NCBI GenBank assembly: GCA_032718475.1
Contig: JAUCBJ010001326.1
Location: forward strand, 1-35,329
Direction of reading: 5' to 3'
DNA length: 35,329 nt
Source of the DNA: Nemertoderma westbladi
Lineage: Eukaryota > Xenacoelomorpha > Nemertodermatida > Nemertodermatidae
The number at the start of each line of letters is the position of its first letter. Position 1 is the first letter of the stretch. The translations under genes and the position numbers were made by a program. Below are positions 21,242-31,649 of the stretch, piece by piece. The notes beneath the pieces were generated by a model. That model was given only the letters and a program-made list of their open reading frames with translations. It was not told the origin of the DNA and did no database searches.

Positions 21242-23460
21242 ATGGCGGAAGAAGGAACGCCCTGATTATCAGAGGGAGAGAGAACGCCGCCGCGGACCCC
21301 AGACAACACCAACCAAATGATCCGTGAGGCCGCGACGCGATGGTATCGGCCTGCCACGCCGCATTCGCTGACGAGGGACGATCCGGTAGCCCAAGCGGAG
21401 GGCGGCCGTCAACTACGGAGGAGAGAGGGAGACGAGTCGACGCGCGACGACGATGGCGGTCGGAGTACCGAAGTCGCCAGCCAGACACAGGCTGAGGGCG
21501 ACGGACAGCCCACCCGAACGACGGTGGGGCCGACGACAGAACGACGGTGGGGCCGCCGGTACAATGCCGGACAAGGAGAGGAGGCGGAGTCGACGAAGAG
21601 GACGTCGGGACGAGTGATCGGCTACGACGGGCCTACAATGCTACCAAGAAACTGCTTAAAGAGGCCAAGGAGAGGAGAAAGGTAGACCAGCCTAAACTAT
21701 ACCAGAGGCTAGGTGAGTCGAATAAACATTTTCGCTATTTAGTCCATTTTGGACAGGGAGAACTGTCGAGTGAGAGAGCGAGGGGGGTCGCCACAGAACT
21801 GTTTGAATTGTGGCGGTCTGGGGTGATGGAGCCAGACCTAGTGTACGGCCTTACTTAGTGGATGCTAGGGGAATTAAGTTAGTGGGTTGGGTGGACCCGC
21901 ACGACGGCGAACCCGAGGTTAACCCCGAGGATTCAGTGACGTCGGTCAGCGAGAACCCCAGAAAGGGGGGGAAAGTTAGTAGGACAGAGAGGCGACAGCA
22001 TCCTCCGCAAAAGCAAGAAGGGCATTAGAGATAGATCTGTTGTGTCAATTAGACCTTGTGGCGCTGGATCAGAAGGAGTTGGGAGAGGCAACTAGACGAG
22101 GGAACCGCATTATTAGAGAAAGAGAGAGAGTTAGCAAGATAGTGTAAAGAGAGGGCCGAGAGGGTGGCAAGAAACTGTAGGGAACGGGAACAGAGAGAGA
22201 TAAACGAGCGTGAGGAGCGAGAGGCTAGAATAGAGAATGAGCGTAAAGAGCGAGAAGCGAGAGAAGTAGCGAGGGTAGAGAGGGAAACAAACGAGCGTAG
22301 AGAGCGGGAGGCGAGGGAGGCAGAATTAGCGAACCAAAGTCTGAGAGAGGATAGAGAGAGAGAGAGAGCGGGAAAGCATATGCAGGATGATATGCATACC
22401 CGGCTAAGGGGGCTTATGCAATACCAGGCGAAGAAAAAGCGCCGGTTAGAACTGGCGAAGTTGGGATTATCGGAGAATGAGGCTGGTTCGGGTAGTGTTT
22501 ACGAGGAGCTAGAAGTAATGGAAACGTTTGTTAATATCCCACTTACAGGCACCGGACGACAGACCCAGGACTGGTGTAACCGTACAGGCGGGGGGGGGGG
22601 GGGGGGGGGGTGGGGGTAATAATAATACGTTAGAAGGAATTAATATTAATAGTACCGTAGTAGACAACCCTAATCAAACCTTTGTTGCAGGAAATAATAC
22701 TTTACCCGGTAATAATAATTTTGATTTAAATGTGCAAAATAACCCAAATAATATTAATTTAAACGTGCAAAATAACCCAAATAGTAATTCTAATTTAAAC
22801 GTACAAAACAATCCAAATAATAATTCTAATTTAAACGTACAAAATAATCCAAATAATAATACTAATTTAAACGTGTCAAGTAATCCAAATAATAACCCTA
22901 ATTCTGAGCAAAATAATTTAAATAATTTAAATAAATTAGAAAATAATATTATTGATAACGGTGCAATTAATACGAACGTAGGGGAGACAGGTGGTCCGAC
23001 CAGCGAGAGCCTGCAAGGCCACGTAGTTACGCAGGGAGTAGCGGGGGTGAGTCAACCCAACGGGAGCCTGCAAGGCCACGTAGTTACGCAGGGAGTAACG
23101 GGGGTAGTCAACCCGAAGGGAGCCTGCAAGGCCACGCAGTCACACAGGAAGAGGAGGGCGTGAGTAGACCCAGCCAGAGTAGAGATAGTGCGTCGACTAG
23201 AGAGGAGCGTAGAAGCGGAGTAGGAGGTAGCGAAGTAAGAAGTGGTGAATGAGGGGGGGGGGGGGGGCTATGGGCACCCCATCACAAGAGGTTAGTGGCG
23301 AGAGGGGGGGGGGGGGGCAGAGAATGTCCCACAAGCGTCGGCGGATAATGCGCAGGGCGAGTAAGGTTAACCTCGGGACCCGGCGATGGAGAACAGTAGG
23401 GGGATTGCGAGTATCCCCAGGAGCGTCCAACCCGGCAGGGAGAGAGAGGTTGGTGCCGTG
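21242..23460 (+). pseudogene. Gag-like gene of the large LTR element, broken
   Basis: The natural start is probably the ATG at 21,242 (GAAAGATGGCGG context), with an in-frame TGA at 21,263 that could come from CGA. Frame changes occur near 21,600, 21,830, 22,140 and at the 21-G tract at 22,590. Reading through these gives a basic N-terminus, a helical segment near 21,625-21,850 (RLRRAYNATKKLLKEAKERR), and a long charged coiled coil at 22,164-22,440 (EREQREINEREEREARIE). An Asn-rich low-complexity stretch follows at 22,620-22,960 (repeats of NLNVQNNPN), then three copies of a QGHVVTQGV-like repeat, then a Ser/Arg-rich tail to about 23,460. I see no DUF1759 core and no CCHC knuckles. Position before protease makes Gag the best call; sequence similarity is weak. 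Confidence 0.55.
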
Positions 23461-23583
23461 AGCGGGCGAGCGACAAGACATCGAGCCCAGTCGGAAGACA
23501 GAAGAAGAACAGTGGAGTTTATACGGGAGGTCGAAGATAGATCTGGAAGAAGATAGAAGAGAAGGGGAACGGTACTACTCGGG

Positions 23584-24366
23584 GTGGTACCGGTGAGGGT
23601 GATGGGAGAAAGCGGTCGATCGGTTACGACACTAATGCTGGTCGACAGCGGAGCCGCCTTCACGCTGGTGGAGAATTGGGTGGCCGAGGAGATAAGGTTA
23701 CAGACGAGGCCGAGTAGGATGGCGGTAACTACTATCTCGAGCAAGGATGAGGTCCTGGAGATGAGGACGGGACAGTGCGAGATATCAGCAATAGCACCAG
23801 GATGTGATTATGGGGCGACCATCGACCCCATACAGATAATAGAATCAATTAACATAAATGCCAGGCGACCCACTAAGATCGAGGTCGAGCAATACCGATT
23901 CCTGGACGATATCGATTTCTCGATACCGGAAGTGGACATCCCGAAGGTATCCATCATAGTGGGAATGGACTGTCCGAGAGCCCACGAGAGAGTACGGACC
24001 ATTTTCGGAGAGAACAGGCAGCGCGATCCAATGGCAATTCTCACGCCGTTCGGATGGACGCTTAGCGGCCCAATCAAAACCAAGATTCCATTCAGGATGT
24101 CGGAGACAGCGGGGTGCATGTTCGCAGGGACAATGAGGGAGATGGTGGATGAAGGAGCAGAGGAGCAGCTTATGAGGCTGCTGAAGCAAGACTCCGAAGG
24201 ATTGAAGGAGGCCGGGGTCGGAACCTCGGTAGAGGTTAAACAAGCTATAGAGAGCGTAAGGGAGTCGATGAAGTGCAAAGGGGGACGGTACACCATAGGA
24301 ATGGTGTGGAAACAACCAAAACTACCGTTGCCAGATAACAAAGCAATGGTACTCAAGAGGCTTCAC
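23584..24366 (+). pseudogene. pol: Pol part 1: aspartic protease (BEL/Pao type)
   Basis: The catalytic motif LVDSGAAFTLV lies at 23,638-23,670 (Asp codon 23,644), followed by a DUF1758-like protease fold and the link to reverse transcriptase (PFGWTLSGPI near 24,050). In the family this enzyme cuts the Gag-Pol precursor. The visible frame opens at a GTG, so the true start lies upstream as a fusion or frameshift product of gag. It ends at a TAG (24,367) in the motif RLH-stop-LK, where BEL/Pao proteins normally carry Trp. The frame continues without shift into RT. Confidence 0.85.
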
Positions 24367-24369
24367 TAG

Positions 24370-26223
24370 CTAAAGCAAACACTCAGATGGAGCCCCGAGA
24401 AGGATGAGCACATCCACAAGACAATTAAGAAATACGTCGAGAAGGGATGGGCCATGGAGTTACCGGTCGACAAACCAAACACGGACAGGACCTACTATCT
24501 GCCACTCCATGTGGCTTTAGACCCAAAGAAGGGTAAACTGCGGATGGTGGTCGACGCATCGGCCAAAACCAATGGCAAGAGCCTGAACGACTATCTGCTG
24601 GAGGGCCCCAACATCAACAACTCGGGGATAGAGGTCTTGTTGAGATTTAGAAATGGGAGGCACGCCTTCACGTGCGACATAGAAGGCATGTTCAATCAAG
24701 TCCGTGTGACGGAAGAAGACAGCGATAGTCAGTGCTTCCTGTAGTACAACGGCGACGAAGAACCGTCTGAGATACCTATGTACAAGATGGTGGTGCAAAA
24801 CATGGGGGCAAAGTCATCCTCATTTACAACGACTACGGCTGTGAGAGATACGGTAGAGGGGAAAGAGGGAGAGTATAGTTTGAAGGCGATCGACATGATT
24901 CGAAGTGATTTCTATGTAGACGATGGGATGGGATCTGGAAATACGGTTGAAGAAATACTGGAGCTATGGCGCGAGGTTCACGACATCCTAAAGGGATCCA
25001 GGTTTAACCTTACTAAGTTCCAGTCCATCTCAGAGGAATTCGTGAAAGCCATAAAAGACAGGCGACCAGAGTCGACCATGGACAACCCCACAACAGCAAA
25101 GGGGCAGGATATGGCGAACAAGAGAGTGGAGTCTCAGCAGAAGACGGTAGGGATCGTGTGGAACCGGGAGACGGACGAGTTGAAGTATCAACTGAGCCAA
25201 GAGGGTGCAGAGATCCACACTAAGCTGGCCTATGTATCGTACATAGCAAGGATATACGATCCCCTAGGCCAAGCATCCCCATTGTTAGTCACGGGGAAAC
25301 AGATACTAAAGAAAGTATACAAGTTAAAGGATGAGTGGGATACTGAGGTCCCGGAAGAAATAAGTAAACAGTGGAGTAAGTGGACGGGGAGTCTAGAGCA
25401 GATGGGGATGTACAGCATGCCACGCATGTATTTCCCGGACGGAGACATGACGGACCTGGATCTACACATGGTTTCCGATGCATCTTTGGAAGCATACGGA
25501 GCGGCACTTTATTTGGTACAGCGAAAAGGGGCTCATAAGCCCAGACTCGCATTTAGCAAAGCAAATTCGACGCCACCAGATTCAGCGTTAGTGCCAAAAC
25601 TCGAGCTGACAGCTGCAAGGTTAGGAGTAAGGGCCACAGCTTACTTGATGGATACTATACCCAACATAGTGGAGACACACTACTGGACGGACTCCATGGT
25701 GGTGCTAGGGTGGCTACATAACGAGAAGACGAGATACCCCATATTCGTCGTGAATAGTGTAAACGAGATAAGGGCGACGTCTGACCTAGAAAGGTGGCAT
25801 TACTGCCCTACCGACGACAACCCAGCAGATTTGTTATCGAGGGGCGTGGCACGCCACACTTTCTCAAAGAAGGAAGAGTTGTGGCAGCACGGGCCATACT
25901 TCATGAACGATAGATCAGCCTGGCCACCAATGAGGAAGGTGGACCTGGGCTCAGAGGAAGTAGTACCAGAAGAAGAGGGGAAAGATTCAGAAGGGGAAGA
26001 GATATACAGCCAGTTGGTGAGGGAGATCAAGGAGGTGCCACCGAAATCAGAAGAACCATGCGACAACCCGACGGATAGGTTGCTCAGTTGCAGCTCCAGC
26101 TGGTATAAGACTACGAAGTTGGTAGCATATTGGAGGGCCTACAGGGATTTCCTTAGGGGAGTTGGCAAGGATGCCAAAAGGAAACCAACCACCGATCTGG
26201 AAGGAGCGGCTAAAGCCGTAATA
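24370..26223 (+). pseudogene. pol: Pol part 2: reverse transcriptase and RNase H
   Basis: Same frame as the protease. RT motifs are KLRMVVDASAK, SLNDYLLEGPN, TCDIEGMFNQV (first catalytic Asp) and FYVDDG (YVDD at 24,913-24,924). A TAG at 24,742 replaces the Trp of the usual FLW motif. RNase H-like motifs follow: VSDASLEAYGAALYL, PKLELTAARLG, HYWTDSMVVLGWLHN and DNPADLLSRG. The last part (about 25,950-26,220) is the linker preceding integrase. A TGA at 26,224 ends the segment. All catalytic acids of RT and RNase H are intact; only nonsense codons break the gene. Confidence 0.9.
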
Positions 26224-26226
26224 TGA

Positions 26227-27558
26227 TATGAGCAGAGAAAGAACTACGCCGACGAAGTGGATAGAGTTAGCAAGCAACAACACCTTTGTCAAGACAGCGA
26301 ACTCAACACGCTGTCCCCGCAGTTGAACGACGACGGGATTCTGGTGATGAATTCCAGAGTGGTGAACAACAACAGCTTAGTTATCCCACCAAAACCCATA
26401 ATAATCCCTAATAAATCACCGATAGTCCACCAGATCATATGGGACTTGCATAAGTCGATACTACATGCAGGCACGAACCAGACCCTCACAGAGATATGAA
26501 GGACATTCTGGATCATACAACTTAGGATGAAGGTGAAGGCAGTAGTGGGGCAGTGCCAGACCTGCCAACGGATGAGAAAGGAGAGGGCCGTACAGGAGAT
26601 GGCGCCCTTACCGGCCAATAGAGTGAGACAACACGACCCACCATTCACGCACGGCGGCGTGGACCTGTTCGGGCCGATTAAGATAAAGGTGATGCGGCAC
26701 AAGGAGAAATGCTATGGCATTATCTTCGTCTGCAACAACACAAGAGCGGTGGGAATAGAACTTGCGCAGGATGCTACGGCATCGGCATTTATTAATGCCT
26801 TAGAAAGATTTGTAAACCGCAAAGGGGGAACAATCACGGTGATATATTCAGATAATGGGACCAACTTCATGGGAGCGGAGAACGAGTTGGCCGAGGCCTT
26901 TGACATCCTAGAGGGAGACGATGTCAGGGCGGCTATGAGGAGACAGCAAATAAAGTGGGAAAGGAGGACGCCATATGCGCCATATACGTTATGATGTGTA
27001 GAGAGACTTGTCGGAAGTTCTAAGCGTTTAATGACTAAACTGAAGAACACCCACATGGTCACAGAGGACATATTAAGAACGGTGCTAGCCAAGTGCGAGG
27101 GAATCATTAAAAGCAGACCGCTATATCCGGAGAATGACGACCCAGAATCACTGGACGTGCTAACACCAGGACACTTTCTGATGGAGAGGCCGGCGACCAT
27201 CGATATGCGGGGTGTAGACCCAGATGACATACATTCCCGTCAAAGTTGGAAAGTCGCCAAGGCAATAAGTGCTGAGTATTGGAGGAGATGGGTAGTGGAA
27301 TATCTTCCGGCGTTACATAGGAGGAGTAAGTGGAGAAACACCAATAGGGAGCTGAAGAAGGGTGACTTGGTAATCGTCACTGACGACACAATTATCAATA
27401 ACCAATGGAGACTAGCGAGAGTGGTAGATACTTACCCCGACAAGGTCGGAAGAGTCCGGTTGGTGGAAGTGAGAATAGGAGGCAAGATAGGAGCCAAAGA
27501 TAGGAAGACCTACAGGAGGGCTGTAGGAAACTGCTGCCTATTGGAAGGGGCACCTTAG
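26227..27558 (+). pseudogene. pol: Pol part 3: integrase and C-terminal DUF5641-like domain
   Basis: An HHCC zinc finger is visible (DLHKS, ILHAG, then CQTC near 26,553), interrupted by a TGA at 26,497. The rve core has Asp in VDLFGPI (26,662), Asp in YSDNGTNF (26,851) and Glu in CVERLVGSSK (27,001). A TGA at 26,992 sits six bases before the last of these. The C-terminal region (YWRRWVVEYLPALHRR, then KKGDLVIV) matches the DUF5641 domain typical of BEL/Pao, and the ORF ends at the TAG at 27,556. There is no frameshift across the whole 1,325-codon pol. Confidence 0.9.
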
Positions 27559-27567
27559 AGTTTAGTC

Positions 27568-27583
27568 GTCCAAAATGTTGGAC
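27568..27583 (+). other. Hairpin just after the pol stop
   Basis: Perfect 6-bp stem GTCCAA/TTGGAC with loop AATG, ten bases after the pol stop and followed by the purine-rich tract GAGGGGGGTGGGAATGAGGG, which resembles a polypurine tract. Confidence 0.5.
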
Positions 27584-27604
27584 TGAGGGGGGTGGGAATG
27601 AGGG

Positions 27605-28035
27605 TGAGACGCCCTTCCCAAACAAAAATAAAAAATAATAAGCAAATAATAAAATTAAGAAGTGAGATAGTAGAAAGTTAAAAAGTAATAGTAGTAGACG
27701 TAGCACTAAGTAAGTAGTAAGGCAGCAGGCTGGGGCTCGAGGATGGGGCGGGTCTCCCGCTCACAACTTGAAATGCGGCCGAACAGTAGTACAGTACTGC
27801 CAGACTGTTTCAGTTTTAATTATTTACATCATTTCATATTTACAATAGTAGCTAGGCACCTGATTGTTGACATATCTGTATAGGTGGTGGGCGTTTATTT
27901 ACATTTTTGATAATTAAAATCAGCTGGTGATGGGTTTTTTATGATATTTGTTTGATCTGTTTTTTAAATTTGAAAGGTTTTTATACTTTAAGTAAATAAA
28001 TTTAGTTTAGTTTATTTTATTTTAACTAAGTAAGT
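27605..28035 (+). other. Pol-ORF3 intergenic spacer
   Basis: A-rich on the plus strand near 27,620-27,720, then T-rich. No ORF or clear element. Confidence 0.4.
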
Positions 28036-28400
28036 AGTTAGAAGTTAGGGAGTGTGGTATAATGACATACCACGAGAGTAGCAGGGTACATAGTACCGTA
28101 GGCAGTTAGAAGTTAGGGAGTGTGGTATATTGACATACCACGAGAGTAGCAGGGTACATAGTACCGTAGGCAGTTAGAAGTTAGGGAGTGTGGTATATTG
28201 ACATACCACGAGAGTAGCAGCGTACATAGTACCGTAGGCAGTTAGAAGTTAGGGAGTGTGGTGTATTGACATACCACGAGAGTAGCAGGGTACATAGTAC
28301 CGTTGGTAGAAGTTAGAAGTTAGGGAGTGTGGTATATAAACATACCACGGGAGTAGTGGCAGGGTACATAGTACCGTTAGAGTTAGAAGTTAGAGTTAGT
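28036..28400 (+). repeat. 68-bp tandem repeat with two hairpins per unit
   Basis: Units start AGTTAGAAGTTAGGGAGTG at 28,036, 28,104, 28,172, 28,240 and 28,311 (slightly longer spacing), with a partial sixth. Each unit contains GTGGTAT/ATACCAC with a 6-nt loop, and GGTAC-ATA-GTACC. Loops vary while stems hold; the one stem change (A to G in the fourth unit) leaves a G-T wobble. Confidence 0.85.
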
Positions 28401-29091
28401 AGAGTTAGTAGAAGTTGGTAGTAAGATAGTAAAGAGTATGGTATATCTATATACGTAACACTAGGTATCTAGAACACTAGAAAGCACAGTATACCATAGG
28501 AATATTAGTAGGGTACGTAGTACCATAGAGGCTGTGGGCATCGAGGGCGCCACAAAAGGGAGAGGGGGGAACGTGGGTACAGCAGGATAGACTGTGTAGG
28601 CCGCACTAGACAGACTACTGTACTGCACAGCCCATAGAGTAAGTTTAGGGTGTTTGTTACAGGGCCAGGAAGTTGCCTGGTACGAAACTTGCACAGAAAG
28701 GGAATAGCTAGTTTTCCCTGTATAGAAACTATAGGTGTTATCTGAGTAGAAATAACCCGCCATGACCGATAATAGCACACTAACAGAGAATAAAACAGTA
28801 TTAGGAGCAAATCGAACAAATTATGGTAACAGTAGGTAAAGGATTCTAGAATTATAATGAAAGTAACGGACAGAATTGTAAAATATAGAAAAAATTGGCA
28901 CTTTGGGGGACGTATACGTAAAATATAGTATAAAATTAGGATTTCTAAGAGATAGGCCATTACTGAACCATTAGTGTTCTGAGAGAGATAGGCCATCACC
29001 GAACCATACAGACCATCTTAATAACGTCACTCATCTATTTTGAGCCTTGGCAAGGCACCACTAAGTGGGTGAGCGATCGGGAGTGTTCGTA
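28401..29091 (+). other. Leader of ORF3
   Basis: Non-coding stretch that is partly conserved in the copy at 6,840-7,225 (GAGGGCGCCACA, TGTAGGCCGCAC, TAGCTAGTTTTC blocks). A short direct repeat GATAGGCCATYACYGAACCA occurs near 28,951 and 28,988. Confidence 0.5.
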
Positions 29092-31628
29092 ATGGCGGAG
29101 AGACTTGTCAGGAAGAGAAAGACGGAAAGGAGTGGAAAGGAGATACTAGTAGACTTCACGCAAAGGCATCCGGAGGAGAAGACGGGGGGATACTACGAGC
29201 CGCTAGCGAAGGGTCACAATGCACGAGCGCTGCAGGACCACTTCAGGGAGATGCACGAGAGGCGACTGGTCGGGACCTACGGGACACCGTCGCTAGACAA
29301 CGCGATCCTCGAGCATTTCCACTACGTAGTGAAGGGAGATGAGGCGAAGTTCGGGATACCGAAGTATCTGAGGGAACCACTGAGAAAGGACTGGAGGAGG
29401 TTCGTAGAGTCCGTGAACAGGGGAGGATACATGGTCCTAGATGACGAAGGGACTGTGGAAGACGACTAGGGTTCGAGAAGAGGGTCGGCGGGGTCGGCCA
29501 GAACCATACTACTGCATTTGGCTGCACCAAAAGGGGATATATTCCTGTTCGATCTAGGAACGTATGGGAAGAAGAGCAGACCGAAATTAAACCGGTTGCC
29601 AAGGGCGGTGCAGAACCTAGTAAGGGAGAAGTCGACGATGAAGGTGGGATCGGCGATCCGCGACGATGCGGAGAGGATCATCGGACTGGAGACCCCCAAC
29701 TTCTTGGACATGCAAGCGGTCTACATGGCCATGACAGGGCCAGACAGGTTGGGATTGGTAGAGAAGACAGGACATTGCGGAGCAGTGGCGATGGGCCAAC
29801 TCATGGGGCTCGTCTGCCACAAGCCGATGGACTAGGGTAAATTCAGGGAGGAGTATGGAGCGGAGCTGGCGAACTCGCTGAAATGGGGAGCGAGGCCAGG
29901 GAAACAGGAGGTAGATCAGTTCCGAAGAGGAGTGATCAAGATATATCAGAAGAGATATATCCTATAGGAGGACTGGATAATGATAGGTTTATTAAACCTA
30001 TTCATGGCCATGGTTATCAGAAGAGAGCCAACAGCGTTTCTGCTATCAGGAGCACCTCTAAACTACAGAAGAGCCTTTAAGGTGGCCTTCGAAGGTCTGG
30101 TGGACCACCCGGGGCTGAAGGGTGAGTCAGTGTACTACGATAGCCGGCATCTAGTAGACAGAGAGGTGGATACACCATACAAGAGATGGGAGAAGCTGGA
30201 AGCGGATAGAGTCGAGGAGAAGCGACTGGAAGAAGTCGCCAGGTGAGAAAGGAGGGAAGCAGATGAGAGAGAGGCGGACATAAGGGGAGAGGATTACGGG
30301 TTCGAAGCCCAGAACTTGGACAAGCTGAGGTGGGGATCAGGGTGCTCGGGCGAATTTCTGGGGGAGGAGCTGGGATGGACAGAAGAATCGCCGAAACAGT
30401 CGACATCGGGATTGCAAGTGATGCCCATGCCAGTGGGCTCTGAGGGCGATTTCGTAAGAAAGAGACCAAGGGAGCAGGAAGGGTGGAGAGTTAGGGTGGA
30501 AAGGGGCACAGTGGATCTACCGGGATACCGGGTCTGGATCCATTCCCAGCGAGGGAGGAAGATGACGACGAGTTCGGGGAGATTCTGCCCATCGAGAGGA
30601 TCGGCCACTCAGATACGGACTGGGTAGGCGGGAGAGTGGTGACGGCCAGCGGGGCGAGGGCCTTCTGGGATAAACCCGGCAAGCGGACCTGGGTGCACAA
30701 GGAGCCGGCAATCGATTCGCGGGGAGCACCATCAGGTTGGGCGAGCAACCGGGAACGGCACCACGGGTAGTGTTTGGGGAGACCATGCCGAGGCGGGAGG
30801 AGGACGTGGATATGGATAGAGACATCAATATCCAGAAGTTTGCCTATCAATGGCTCCACAGACCTAGGAGAATGCTCGGGGCAAAAGACGACTTGGGGCG
30901 GGATGCGTTGATACATGGCTGTGATTACTGTGGGAGGCTAACTCACCAGGATAAGAGCTGTTTGTATCGATTTCAGAAGGGGACGAGTTGCCTCTACTGC
31001 CGTGAGTCGACCCATAGAATGAGAGCATGTCCGAGGCTGCACAACCGCTGCTCAAAGTGTAACTTCCGAGGGCACTATGGGCGCCAGTGCGACTGGATGG
31101 ACGATGAGGAGAAGTTTAAGATCTTCGAGGAGTGGGCTGACGTCGGCGTTATGATGCGACAGAGGATGAAGGCCCAGAAGTTCTGGTGGGGTTTCTTCAA
31201 CATCAATCCAGAAGCCCATCTGGAGATTATCAAAAGGAGACTGCCATTCACATACCAAGAGGTAGCGACAGCGGCGTCGTATGGAGGAGTCATCAACACG
31301 CAGAGGGACTTGGATAGATGGACTCCAAAAAACAGAGGCGAGTTCAGGGATTTTCTGGCGGAGCACATTGCCGCAAACGATGAAAATGATCTTGTGGGAC
31401 GCTACCAGGGGGAAGCAGGAGGGGCACTCGGAGGGGCCACCTGCAAAACATTACCGGGAGTTGATAACACCAGCGCCCAAAGAATCGACCATGGGGATTA
31501 GCATGGCGGTAATGGCGAGAATGAGGAGTCTCAGAGAGGACAAGCCAGAGGGAAGGAAGCGGCCCAGACAAGACGATGACAGGGGGAAAGCACTAAGATG
31601 GTTCCCGAAGACGGGAGGGGCGAACTAG
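29092..31628 (+). pseudogene. ORF3: putative DEDD 3'-5' exonuclease plus three CCHC knuckles
   Basis: The start is the ATG at 29,092 (GTAATGGCGG). Residues 1-110 are basic and unrecognised. Residues 115-300 resemble the RNase D/EXD1-EXD2 exonuclease fold. An Exo I-like D-x-E (VLDDEGT, D117/E119) precedes strands ILLHL and IFLFDL. An Exo II-like KVGSAIRDD follows (D191/D192), then LDMQAVYMAM and an Exo III-like Tyr/Asp pair (Y289, D294) before a hydrophobic helix. In-frame stops are TAG at 29,467, 29,833 and 29,965 and TGA at 30,244, with no frameshift until near 30,540. After frame changes, a later section at 30,920-31,090 has three CX2CX4HX4C knuckles (CDYCGRLTHQDKSC, CLYCRESTHRMRAC, CSKCNFRGHYGRQC). 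A last shift near 31,390 leads to a basic C-terminus ending at 31,628. It occupies the env position but shows no signal peptide or membrane segment. Knuckles are certain; the exonuclease call is inference from motif order and spacing. Confidence 0.6.
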
Positions 31629-31649
31629 GACTCAGAGGGGGAGATGTGG

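Noticed and set aside
27585-28035. A 3' LTR starting right after pol
   Set aside because: A polypurine-like tract is present, but the following sequence does not match the 5' LTR at 20,144, whereas 32,005-32,997 does.
29092-31628. ORF3 as an envelope gene
   Set aside because: No signal peptide, transmembrane segment or cysteine pattern of a glycoprotein; three CCHC knuckles argue against it.
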